Shown piece by piece: positions 1-7,715 of a DNA stretch of 12,148 nt. The translations under genes were made by a program, and so were the position numbers. The notes beneath the pieces were generated by a model that worked only from the letters and a program-made list of their open reading frames with translations, searched no databases and was not told where the DNA came from. Each line of letters starts with the position of its first letter. The first letter of the stretch is position 1. The stretch is from NCBI GenBank assembly GCA_964437215.1, contig CAYTFZ010000081.1, positions 1 to 12,148 of the forward strand. The letters are read 5' to 3'. The DNA comes from JAAYAN01 sp964437215 (GTDB lineage Bacteria; Bacteroidota; Ignavibacteria; Ignavibacteriales; Melioribacteraceae).

Positions 1-1738
1 TTGCTCCGATAATTCTCGTATTGGAAGAATCTGCTTCTTCAATATAGGTAGCTGATTCAAAAATATATCTTATTTCGGAACCATTCTTTAATATGCGTAT
101 TTCTTGTTCAGAATATTCTTGTTTGGTTCCCAATACATTATCTATAAATTCCTTAGCTTTTAAATAATCATCTGGATGTACAATAGAATAATATAATTCC
201 GGAGTTGGTGTTACACCTTCTTTAATACCGAATATTTTATACAATTCCGGCGACCAAATTACTTTATTTTGCTCGGGATAAACATGGAAAATTCCTATAT
301 TGGCAAGCGATATAGCCTTTGCAAGAATAAATTCGTGCTCCTTCAATTTTTCTAAAGTCTTATCTAAAAGCCGTTTTTGGTTCAGCGAAGTTAGCGCAAA
401 ATTAATATCCCCGTTTATTTCTTCTAAAAGATTAAGTTCTAATCCCTTAAAAAAGTGAGTTTCTGCTGAATAAATACTGAATACGCCGATGGTTGAATTC
501 TCTGTTTTTATAGGAAGCGATATTAAAGAGCGGTACCCCCTCGAAAGGGCTTCCTCTTTCCACTTTGGTGTAAATGCTATATCCGAAATATCGTTGCATT
601 GGCAAATCTTTCCCGTAAGGAATGCTTCTGTAACCGGATTAAAAGTTTCGTTTCTATTTGCAGAATAACATTTTTCGGTTTTCTTTAAAAAACCTTCTTC
701 GTAACCCGACCAATATTCAGCTGAAATTGTTGAATCGGATTTGTTAAAAAGCCCTATCCATGCCATACGGAATTTTCCGAAATTGACGGCAATATTTGTT
801 AATTCTCTGAACAGCAAGGTTTGGTCTTCGGTGCGGACAATAGCTTGATTAACCTGGCTTATTACTGCGTAAAGCCGGTTCATTTTAATAATTTCAAATT
901 CAGCTTTCTTTTGTTCGCTTATATCCAAAAAGTTTACTGCCGTATATCCAGGGTTGGTTTGAAACGCATATACTTTATAATGCCCTTCAAATCGCTCGTC
1001 TCTATAAGGAATTTCAAAAGACTGAATACCAAGTTCGCCTTTTGCAATTTTTCTGTACATTTCGGGTATCGGGGTATAAGCAAGATTTGGAAAAGCTTCT
1101 TCAATCGGCAATCCCACAAGCTTCGAATGTTTTATATTATGCATTTTGTCTGCTGTAGCATTTCCAAACTTAAAAATAAGCTTGTTATCTTTTTCTAACT
1201 TATAAATATATATTCCAGCCGGCGAGGAATCTACCAAACTTCTGTATTTCTCTTCCGATGTTTCAAGCTCTTTCTGAGATTTTAATTTTTCTGTAACATC
1301 CTGAACTACTGAAAATAAAAATTCCTTTCCTTTCAGAAAAATTTTATTGCTTAATACTTCAACATCTTTTATTGAACCGTTTGCAGTTTTATGTTTGAAA
1401 TGAAAAGTGTTTTTCTTGTTTGCCATTGTTTTTTTCATTTCTTCGGCAATTTCGGACAGAGAAAGTATGTTTATATCGTTTATAAAAAGCTTTTCTTTAA
1501 ATTCTGTACGGGTGTAGCCGTAAAATTTTTCGGCAGCTTGATTGGCATCAATAATTTTTCTTGTGGAAGGCTCAATTAATATCATTACAGCGGGACTGTC
1601 AATAAACATTTCCCAAAATGAAGAAATCTCGTTTCCGAAGCTGTCTGCTTCTTTATCTTTCAACTTATTCTTAAGGTAATTGTTCTCTTTTTGCAATACC
1701 TTAATCTGTTTTACAATATCTTCATTTTCTTTTTGCAT
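1..1738 (-). CDS. PAS-PAS-GAF-PAS sensory protein, N-terminal 579 residues (partial)
   Basis: The frame is open from an ATG at 1738 to the left window edge, so the C-terminus and output domain are missing. Residues 1-35 are charged and heptad-like, probably a coiled coil. A first PAS domain follows (about 40-150; 'SPAVMILIEPSTRKIIDANQ' at 48-67, ending 'VVQDVTE'). A second PAS spans about 160-280 ('EEKYRSLVDSSPAGIYIY', ending 'FLDISEQKKAE'). A GAF domain spans about 285-455 ('FRMAWIGLF', 'SLISLPIKTENSTIGVFSIYS'). A third PAS starts near 470 and has its 'HPDD' and 'RIIGA' elements. No signal peptide or membrane segment is visible, so it is a cytosolic sensor. Such PAS/GAF chains usually end in a histidine kinase or a diguanylate cyclase/phosphodiesterase; which one cannot be told here. 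It lies 150 bases downstream of the RDD gene on the same strand and may have its own promoter. The ligand is unknown. Confidence 0.88.
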   Translation of the reverse strand, partial: MQKENEDIVKQIKVLQKENNYLKNKLKDKEADSFGNEISSFWEMFIDSPAVMILIEPSTRKIIDANQAAEKFYGYTRTEFKEKLFINDINILSLSEIAEEMKKTMANKKNTFHFKHKTANGSIKDVEVLSNKIFLKGKEFLFSVVQDVTEKLKSQKELETSEEKYRSLVDSSPAGIYIYKLEKDNKLIFKFGNATADKMHNIKHSKLVGLPIEEAFPNLAYTPIPEMYRKIAKGELGIQSFEIPYRDERFEGHYKVYAFQTNPGYTAVNFLDISEQKKAEFEIIKMNRLYAVISQVNQAIVRTEDQTLLFRELTNIAVNFGKFRMAWIGLFNKSDSTISAEYWSGYEEGFLKKTEKCYSANRNETFNPVTEAFLTGKICQCNDISDIAFTPKWKEEALSRGYRSLISLPIKTENSTIGVFSIYSAETHFFKGLELNLLEEINGDINFALTSLNQKRLLDKTLEKLKEHEFILAKAISLANIGIFHVYPEQNKVIWSPELYKIFGIKEGVTPTPELYYSIVHPDDYLKAKEFIDNVLGTKQEYSEQEIRILKNGSEIRYIFESATYIEEADSSNTRIIGA

Positions 1739-1888
1739 AGAATGTTATATTTCTGAAAAAATATAAATGAACAACGAGATTATATTATCGAAAATAAAAG
1801 TTATTTTTTTATAAGATGCAATATGAATAAATAATAATAGTTAAAACAACTTAAGCAGCGTCGGTAAATAAATTTTCCTAACTATCTT

Positions 1889-2629
1889 TCATGTTTTGGA
1901 TTTGATATGATTATAATCTTTAATTACTGTCTGAATAAAAAGTTCAGGCATAAGCGCGCTTTTAATTCCCATACTGTTTTCTAAAATATCTTTAGTTTTT
2001 TGAAGCATCGTTTTCTTTTTAATTGACAGTCTGTCGCCTTCAACAATTGAATACAGAACTTCTTTTGCTAAAGCAATTTTTTCATCATCAAGGATTTCCG
2101 CCTGAGGAAAAACAACTTTATAATCTTCCTGGATATTTGCAAGAATTGTATGATCTAAAGTTACTTCTTCACTCAGTTTTACCACAGTTGTTCCGGCTGC
2201 AATGTCACCCAAACGCTGTCCTTTTCTGTTTATAATCATTGTTATTATGGCTATTGAACCAAAGCAGGGAAATATTTCAAAAAATCTGAATAACCACCGC
2301 ATCAGGTAACTGCTTAAAGAAGGCTGCGTTCCGTCAACTTTTACTACTCTTATATTTCGGGCTATTTTCCCGACTGTCTGTCCGTTAAAAAGCATCTCCA
2401 TTAAAAGATTATAAAGCAAAACCGGAAGAAACAGAATAATAACATAAATGTAAGTCATCGAAGTTTCTTCGGACAGTTTCGAAAGTATTCCGGTTAAAAT
2501 TCCTGCAAAAATTGAATATCCGATTAATATTAAAGTATCTATTATTGTTGCAACAATTCGTTCGCCCAAACCGGCAATTTTATAATCAATAGCCACATTT
2601 TGCGCAGTATCAACAGAAAACCTTTCCAT
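1889..2629 (-). CDS. RDD family membrane protein
   Basis: A 246-residue protein with an RDD domain at about residues 13-150. The family's conserved polar residues are visible: R24 and D31 at the start of the first membrane helix ('GERIVATIIDTLILIGY') and the Arg-Asp of 'QRLGDIAAGTTVV' near 139-151. Membrane segments lie at about 26-50, 60-80 and 116-134. 'NGQTVGKIARNIRVV' (82-96) is the typical RDD middle motif. Residues 155-246 form a hydrophilic, mostly helical tail, probably cytoplasmic. The ATG at 2629 has a GGAG Shine-Dalgarno sequence just upstream and sits 18 bases after the DUF58 stop, the widest junction in the operon. RDD proteins often accompany MoxR/DUF58 and SpoIIM-family genes. 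Some have been proposed as ion transporters, but no transport role can be read from this sequence. It is probably the last gene of the operon. Confidence 0.93.
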   Translation of the reverse strand: MERFSVDTAQNVAIDYKIAGLGERIVATIIDTLILIGYSIFAGILTGILSKLSEETSMTYIYVIILFLPVLLYNLLMEMLFNGQTVGKIARNIRVVKVDGTQPSLSSYLMRWLFRFFEIFPCFGSIAIITMIINRKGQRLGDIAAGTTVVKLSEEVTLDHTILANIQEDYKVVFPQAEILDDEKIALAKEVLYSIVEGDRLSIKKKTMLQKTKDILENSMGIKSALMPELFIQTVIKDYNHIKSKT

Positions 2630-2647
2630 TTATTCTCCAAAAACTTT

Positions 2648-3976
2648 TTATACTTTCCCGAGCGTTTTAAGCTCAAGATATTTATTTATAGTATTTATGC
2701 TTAATTCTTCGGGAGAAGAAAGAATACTTAAAATTCCGTAACGCTTTAATTCTTTCAGTATCTGCCGCTTTTCGAAAGCAAATTTTTCGGCAATGGTTTT
2801 ATTATAAATTTGTGTAATATTTTTCGCTTCCGAGTCTGTAATTTTTTTTAATTCGGTATTTTCAAAAAATACAACCAGCAGCAGGTGTTTCTGAGCAAGT
2901 TTTCTCAAGTAAAACATTTGTCTTTTCAATGCAGAAACAGATTCGAAATTTGTAAATAAAACCACCAGACTCCGCTGAGTAATTTTATTATTTAAAACCG
3001 CGCATAAACGTTCGATGCTGCTTTCGGGGAAGGATGTTTCCTGATTATATAAAAGCTCCAGAATTTTTTGAATATGCGTATATTTGCTTTCTGCCGGCAG
3101 CAGATTATGAATTTCTTTCGAAAAAGTTATAATTCCCGCCTTATCCTTTTTATTCACAGCAATATTCGAAAGAACTAACGAAGTGTTTATAGCATAATCT
3201 AAAAGCGTCATCCCTTCAAAACTCATTTGCATAACTCGTCCCATATCAATAGCACAATAAACCTGCTGCGATTTTTCATCCTGATACAGATTTACCATTA
3301 TGCTGCTTTCGCGTGCGGTTGCTTTCCAGTTTATTGTCCGGTAATCATCGCCTTTTACATAATTTTTAATGTGTTCAAACTCAAGAGTATGCCCTATCCT
3401 GCGGTTTTTCTTTATCCCGAGTTCATCCAGCCTGTTCGAAGCGGCAAACAATTCGTATTTCCGCATTTGTATAAAACTGGGATAAACCGGCACCATTATA
3501 TCATTTTGAATTTTATACCTTTTAGAAACAAGTCCTATCGGGCTGAATATAAATATATTTAACGCTCCAAACCAATATTCGCCGCGCTTAACCGGTTTTA
3601 CGGTATAATCGGCAACAGCTTTTTCCGATGAATGCAGCACTAATTTTTTTTCGAAATTCCTTTCTTGAAATTGCACGGGTAGTTCGTCTGTTATTACTGC
3701 ATTTACAGTAAACGGATATTTGTTTTCTATTTTGATTTGGATAAAATTATCATCGCCGTTCGATAATTTTTCGGGTGTTTTTCTTTCAGCACGGATTTTA
3801 TCTTTTTTAAAGATGATAAAAATATCAATTGATAAAAATGCAATCAAGCATATCAACGAAATTTTTGCCCCGGCATACAATAAATTGTAATAGTGCGATA
3901 TAAAAAATACCGCAGATATTGCTCCGAGCAAAATAAAAAAACGCCGGCTGAGATATAGCGAACGTATAATTTTCAC
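2648..3976 (-). CDS. DUF58 domain-containing protein (MoxR partner)
   Basis: A 442-residue protein with two N-terminal membrane helices (about 10-30 and 34-56), an extended beta-rich region (about 75-165) and the DUF58 signature at 206-222 ('YVKGDDYRTINWKATAR'). A von Willebrand A-like domain follows from about 238 ('VYCAIDMGRVM'). The metal-binding DxSxS motif of true VWA domains is not kept: D244 is followed by M-G-R-V, and the later 'FTNFE' strand has Asn where Asp would be expected. It therefore probably acts by protein contact rather than through a metal site. DUF58 proteins are usually encoded beside MoxR ATPases and are thought to be their membrane-anchored partners. The start is GTG, and its first G is also the last base of the MoxR TAG stop, a one-base overlap that suggests coupled translation. 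A GAGG sequence about 11 bases upstream supports this start. Confidence 0.93.
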   Translation of the reverse strand: MKIIRSLYLSRRFFILLGAISAVFFISHYYNLLYAGAKISLICLIAFLSIDIFIIFKKDKIRAERKTPEKLSNGDDNFIQIKIENKYPFTVNAVITDELPVQFQERNFEKKLVLHSSEKAVADYTVKPVKRGEYWFGALNIFIFSPIGLVSKRYKIQNDIMVPVYPSFIQMRKYELFAASNRLDELGIKKNRRIGHTLEFEHIKNYVKGDDYRTINWKATARESSIMVNLYQDEKSQQVYCAIDMGRVMQMSFEGMTLLDYAINTSLVLSNIAVNKKDKAGIITFSKEIHNLLPAESKYTHIQKILELLYNQETSFPESSIERLCAVLNNKITQRSLVVLFTNFESVSALKRQMFYLRKLAQKHLLLVVFFENTELKKITDSEAKNITQIYNKTIAEKFAFEKRQILKELKRYGILSILSSPEELSINTINKYLELKTLGKV

Positions 3977-4950
3977 TAACGCGGGACCTCGATTTTTTCG
4001 ATTATCATATTTATCATATCTTCAGTTTTAACTCCTTCCATTTCTTTTTCGGGCATAAGAAGAACTCGGTGACGCATTGCCGGAATTGAAATGTATTTAA
4101 TATCTTCCGGAGTTACAAAATCTCTTCCGCGCAAAGCTGCAATAGTTTTAGCTCCCTGCATTATTGATAAAGAGGCTCGCGGCGAACCGCCAAGATAAAA
4201 CGATTTATGATTTCGCGTGCTGTTTACAATTTTAGCAATATATTCCACAAGTTCTATATCAATTATTATATTTCGCGCTATCTGCTGATATAAAATAATT
4301 TCTTCGGAAGAAACAACTGCTTTAACATTTTTTAATATTTCTGTAAGTGTTAAATTCTGCTGATTCAGCAATATCTGCGTTTCTTCTTCCAGCGAAGGAT
4401 ATCCTATGTTCAGTTTAAATAAAAAACGGTCGAGCTGCGCTTCGGGCAAGCGGTATGTGCCTTCGTGTTCGATGGGATTTTGTGTTGCAAACACAAGAAA
4501 AGGAGCTGACATTGGATAAGTGTTGCCGTCAACTGTTACCTGTCTTTCTTCCATAACTTCGAATAAGGCCGATTGGGTTTTTGCGGGCGAGCGGTTTATT
4601 TCATCAATTAAAATAAAATTCGAAAATACCGGACCGCGGTTAAATTCAAACTCCGACTTTTTCATATTAAACACAGATGTTCCCACAATATCCGAAGGCA
4701 TAAGATCGGGAGTAAACTGAATCCTGCTGAAATCCACTGACATTGTACGTGCAAGGAGTTTTGCCGCTAAAGTTTTTGCAATTCCCGGCACGCCTTCCAA
4801 AAGGATATGTCCGTTTGAAAGAACTGCAGCAAGCATCAATTCAATCATTTCATCCTGCCCAATTATAACTTTTTTAATTTCGGATTTAATTTTATTTACG
4901 CCTTCCGTTAGTTTTGTAAGATCGATTCTCGTTTCGAATCCGCTTTCCAT
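3976..4950 (-). CDS. MoxR family AAA+ ATPase
   Basis: A 324-residue cytoplasmic AAA+ ATPase of usual MoxR length. Visible motifs are Walker A 'GVPGIAKT' (53-60), Walker B 'ILIDEINR' (113-120), 'EVMEERQVTVDG' (131-142), sensor 1 'ATQNP' (155-159), the arginine-finger region 'LPEAQLDRF' (168-176) and sensor 2 'GGSPRAS' (254-260). All catalytic residues look intact. MoxR proteins are ATP-driven chaperones that help mature or remodel partner complexes, often through VWA or DUF58 proteins. The DUF58 gene directly downstream, overlapping by one base, fits this. The start ATG is preceded by AAGGAA at good spacing and lies 3 bases after the DUF4350 stop. The substrate cannot be told from sequence; the operon suggests a membrane or envelope target. 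Confidence 0.96.
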   Translation of the reverse strand: MESGFETRIDLTKLTEGVNKIKSEIKKVIIGQDEMIELMLAAVLSNGHILLEGVPGIAKTLAAKLLARTMSVDFSRIQFTPDLMPSDIVGTSVFNMKKSEFEFNRGPVFSNFILIDEINRSPAKTQSALFEVMEERQVTVDGNTYPMSAPFLVFATQNPIEHEGTYRLPEAQLDRFLFKLNIGYPSLEEETQILLNQQNLTLTEILKNVKAVVSSEEIILYQQIARNIIIDIELVEYIAKIVNSTRNHKSFYLGGSPRASLSIMQGAKTIAALRGRDFVTPEDIKYISIPAMRHRVLLMPEKEMEGVKTEDMINMIIEKIEVPR

Positions 4951-4953
4951 TTT

Positions 4954-6120
4954 TTATTCCTTAATCTTTTTTATAAAATTTTCTATTTCACCAAAAAATA
5001 TAATCAACTCGTTTTTGGTGATATTCTGCTTTTTTTGAATTTCCGAAATATTACTAAATATACTTCGTGTTTCTTCCGTTCCGACTCCTGTTTTAAGGCT
5101 TACTGCTTCAATTAATTCTGCTGCCGGAAGATTTGTGTCGATGAAAAATTTGTTTCTTAAAAATTCATAAAAATATGCGATTTTTTTTTCTGTAATATTC
5201 TTATTACTTCCGGATTGATAATACAGATTGCTTACCGTTTCAACAAATTTTACTGTTGTATTTTCAGGAGCTCTGTAAACCGGAACAATCCTTTGTTTCC
5301 TTTTTCCCTGAAATAGAATAAAGAGTAAAACAGCGGTAATTGCAACGTAATAAGCCCATCTAAATGAACTGTCCTTTAAAATATATCTTATCGGCGTAGA
5401 AATATTTATTTTTCCTGCTTTATAGTAATCATCCCATATTACCTGCTGATCGGGTAAGTGAGATAAAACTGCAAATAAATAAATATTATTAACCGTATCT
5501 ACAGCCGTAAAATTTGTAAAAACAATGGGATCTGTATGAATGAATATTTTACCTTTTCCGAATTTATGTGATATAAAATTAGGCCTGCCATCTGTTGAAA
5601 TACCTAATATTTGGGTGTTTGCAGTATCATACTTTTCAAAATAATAACTGTAAGGCCTTTTATTAATTTTTATGTCGCCGCATCCGGCAGCAAAATTAAG
5701 TTTATAGGTTGAAGTTGAATCATTTAAAAAAGAGTATGAAATTTTAATATTAAGTGTATCTGTTAATTCTTTTGAAAATATGTTTGCCGCAATAAAAACA
5801 TTGTTCGATTTTTCTGTAAATTTCAGAAGCTCCTTCAAATCGTATTTATCAGGCTGAAACGTATTGTTTATAATAATCAGATTTGTGTTGCGGTAGTCTT
5901 TATTTCGAAGCGTGCGGTAAAGCTCGGTTTCGCTTTCAATAATTTTTCCGCTCTTAAATATTTCGGGCAAAAGAGAATGAACAATGTACCCGCCGTATGG
6001 TATTTTTGAGGATTTTGTATAATTTTCTGTCCAGTCTATTTCTTTGGGCTGGCTTAATTCGAAAAGTATCAAAATAACCAGCGAAATAAATATCATTATA
6101 TAAAATTTCAGGTTTTTCAT
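4954..6120 (-). CDS. DUF4350 domain-containing membrane protein
   Basis: A 388-residue protein with an N-terminal membrane anchor (about 5-22), a large domain predicted outside the cytoplasm (about 25-250), a second membrane helix at about 254-271 followed by a positive stretch ('GKRKQRIVP'), and a cytoplasmic helical tail to 388. The start of the outer domain is rich in Tyr, Asn and Thr. It has the DUF4350 pattern of 'GGYIVHSLLPEIF' (43-55), 'NLIIINNTFQP' (80-90), an alternating strand-helix core, and 'GKGKIFIHTDPIVFTN' (188-203), which resembles a GATase1-like fold without an obvious catalytic Cys-His pair. DUF4350 genes commonly lie beside MoxR and DUF58 genes in this phylum group. The assignment rests on layout and context rather than on a strict signature. 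It lies one base after the DUF4129 stop and 3 bases before MoxR. Confidence 0.82.
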   Translation of the reverse strand: MKNLKFYIMIFISLVILILFELSQPKEIDWTENYTKSSKIPYGGYIVHSLLPEIFKSGKIIESETELYRTLRNKDYRNTNLIIINNTFQPDKYDLKELLKFTEKSNNVFIAANIFSKELTDTLNIKISYSFLNDSTSTYKLNFAAGCGDIKINKRPYSYYFEKYDTANTQILGISTDGRPNFISHKFGKGKIFIHTDPIVFTNFTAVDTVNNIYLFAVLSHLPDQQVIWDDYYKAGKINISTPIRYILKDSSFRWAYYVAITAVLLFILFQGKRKQRIVPVYRAPENTTVKFVETVSNLYYQSGSNKNITEKKIAYFYEFLRNKFFIDTNLPAAELIEAVSLKTGVGTEETRSIFSNISEIQKKQNITKNELIIFFGEIENFIKKIKE

Positions 6121-6121
6121 T

Positions 6122-6850
6122 TTATATAACCGCCCTTAAAATCTGTGCGCTTTTTTTCTGCATTTCGTTAACAACATCGGGCAGGGGAGTAAAATTGCCG
6201 TACCAAATAAATTCAAAAATCTTTGTTATTTCTTCAAAAAGCGCCAAATATGTGCTGCCTTTATTTTTCTTAATTTCAATAATGTAATCGTAATTTGTTT
6301 TATCGATCCGCCAGTCAATTATTTCTTTAGCCGACAGTTCCTTTAAAACCTGAAGATGAATCAGACGCACAGCATTTCTCAGTTCGCCGCTTTTAATTGC
6401 CGCCTCAATTAGTTTTTCGAAATCTGTTGCTGCAAGATTTTCTTTTGTATCAAGTAAATTTACATGCGGATTTTCTTTCTCTGTTTTCCGGAAAATCCAG
6501 TTTATATCTTTTCCGAAGAGTTTTATCACCGCATAAATTATAACTGCAGCAAAAAAAAGATAGTAAATAAATTCCGTTACATCATTACCAAGCAGCTGGA
6601 TAAGCGGCTCGACTATATTCTCGAAAAACCAGTTTATAACTATATTCCCAAAGTCCAGTTCTGCGGGCGCGTTTTTATCGTAATTGAAATCATCATCCTG
6701 CAGAATTTTTTTCATCGCTGCATCCGAAGGAGTCCGAACTTCAATATTTTGCGTTTTTCCGCCTGTTTGAAGTGAATCGGTATTTCCGCTGCAAAAAATT
6801 GGAATACTATACAAAACCAGAAAAAGAAAAATATAAAGGGTTTTAAACAT
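6122..6850 (-). CDS. DUF4129 domain-containing membrane protein
   Basis: A 242-residue protein with a cleavable-looking signal peptide (about 1-21, 'FLFLVLYSIPIFCSG'), an outer segment of about 70 residues, one membrane helix at about 93-113 ('FIYYLFFAAVIIYAVIKLF') and a cytoplasmic DUF4129 domain at about 145-235. The domain shows the usual run of 'NAVRLIHLQVLKELSAKEII', 'DKTNYDYI' and 'FEFIWYGNFTP', where the final Tyr-Gly is typical. DUF4129 resembles part of bacterial transglutaminase-like membrane proteins, but no catalytic Cys-His-Asp triad is present here. Cys20 is not in a good lipobox ('PIFC'), so a lipoprotein is unlikely. The gene starts within the last 8 bases of the upstream gene, pointing to coupled translation. 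Confidence 0.85.
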   Translation of the reverse strand: MFKTLYIFLFLVLYSIPIFCSGNTDSLQTGGKTQNIEVRTPSDAAMKKILQDDDFNYDKNAPAELDFGNIVINWFFENIVEPLIQLLGNDVTEFIYYLFFAAVIIYAVIKLFGKDINWIFRKTEKENPHVNLLDTKENLAATDFEKLIEAAIKSGELRNAVRLIHLQVLKELSAKEIIDWRIDKTNYDYIIEIKKNKGSTYLALFEEITKIFEFIWYGNFTPLPDVVNEMQKKSAQILRAVI

Positions 6851-7715
6851 TCTGATCGGGTTCCGTCTGATCCGAAATCATTTGATCAAGCCGGTTTTCC
6901 AAACCTTTGGCTTCTTTTCTTTCAATCAGTGTAAAATAAATAAATGCAATTGCAATCATTCCAAACGTATAAATAAAATAAGAAATGTTTTGTGCAATTG
7001 TGCTTATTATTGAAATAATGCTCATTAATGATGAAAAGTTTTCGGATGCTTCCATATTATGAAAACCCATAATAAACGAAAGAATCATTGCAGGAAAAGA
7101 AATTGCATAACTGAGCATTACTTGAATAATATAAACGATTACTAAAATTCCGCAGGTAAACCACCAGTAATTTTTAATAAGACTGATGCTCCGGCTTATC
7201 GATTCGAAAACCCCTGTGTTTTCCTGTAGAAGAACAAATCCTGAAATGCTTAATGCTACGGCAAAATAAACACCGGGAATTAAAAAGAATAATGCAGAAA
7301 AAACTACTATTATTCCTGTTAAAATTGTTAACCCGAGCATTCTCCAAAAATCTTTTCTGCACTCAATCCACAAAGTATTAATATCAAATCCGTCCCTGCC
7401 GTATTTTCCATAAAGAATTATATATTTATAGGTTACAAGCTCAATTACCGTTATTGTAAGAATCATAAAAGGATAGATACTTAAAAAATTTAAGAAAAAA
7501 GACAGATTTAAGACCCCCCCAAAAGTAATATTTTCGAAAAACTTTGAATATATATAAACCTGTACTATTGTTTGAAGTAATAAAAACGGACCGGCAATAA
7601 AAACAAAGGCTTTAAGAAACTTTTTGAAGTTTTCCCGAAGAAATGCAAATGTCACATTCAGTATTTCACTGAAATCCCTTACTTTATAAAACTCAATTCT
7701 GTCTGTTTCAGTCAT
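6843..7715 (-). CDS. Multi-pass membrane protein, GPDPase-membrane-domain/DUF975-like
   Basis: A 290-residue protein with about six hydrophobic segments (about 33-55, 72-100, 127-147, 148-165, 184-212, 238-263) and short charged ends. The middle carries the pattern seen in DUF975 and glycerophosphodiester phosphodiesterase membrane-domain proteins: 'FFLIPGVYFAVALSISGFVL' (143-162), then an acidic turn, 'ESISRSISLIKNYWW' (171-185) and another helix pair. No catalytic phosphodiesterase domain is attached, so an enzymatic role is not supported. The family name is tentative. The start is backed by GGAG eight bases upstream, and the gene overlaps the SpoIIM-family gene before it and the DUF4129 gene after it by 8 bases each. 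A run of seven C (7514-7520) lies in its coding region. Its role in the operon is unknown. Confidence 0.72.
   Translation of the reverse strand: MTETDRIEFYKVRDFSEILNVTFAFLRENFKKFLKAFVFIAGPFLLLQTIVQVYIYSKFFENITFGGVLNLSFFLNFLSIYPFMILTITVIELVTYKYIILYGKYGRDGFDINTLWIECRKDFWRMLGLTILTGIIVVFSALFFLIPGVYFAVALSISGFVLLQENTGVFESISRSISLIKNYWWFTCGILVIVYIIQVMLSYAISFPAMILSFIMGFHNMEASENFSSLMSIISIISTIAQNISYFIYTFGMIAIAFIYFTLIERKEAKGLENRLDQMISDQTEPDQNV

Noticed and set aside
821..1198. Plus-strand open frame of 125 codons opposite the PAS sensor gene
   Set aside because: It lies fully inside the minus-strand PAS/GAF coding region, has Phe/Lys/Cys-rich composition typical of antisense reading, and shows no domain.
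1739..1888. Possible terminator or small gene between the RDD and PAS genes
   Set aside because: The best pairing (GGAAAAT with ATTTACC) is short and mismatched with no T-run, and no open frame of useful length is present. A TATAAT on the minus strand lacks a suitable -35 partner.
3227..3562. Plus-strand open frame of 111 codons opposite the DUF58 gene
   Set aside because: It is antisense to well-conserved DUF58 sequence including the 'GDDYRTINWK' motif, and its own translation has no recognisable features.
6464..6775. Plus-strand open frame of 103 codons opposite the DUF4129 gene
   Set aside because: It is a mirror of the coding strand with no ribosome site or domain of its own.
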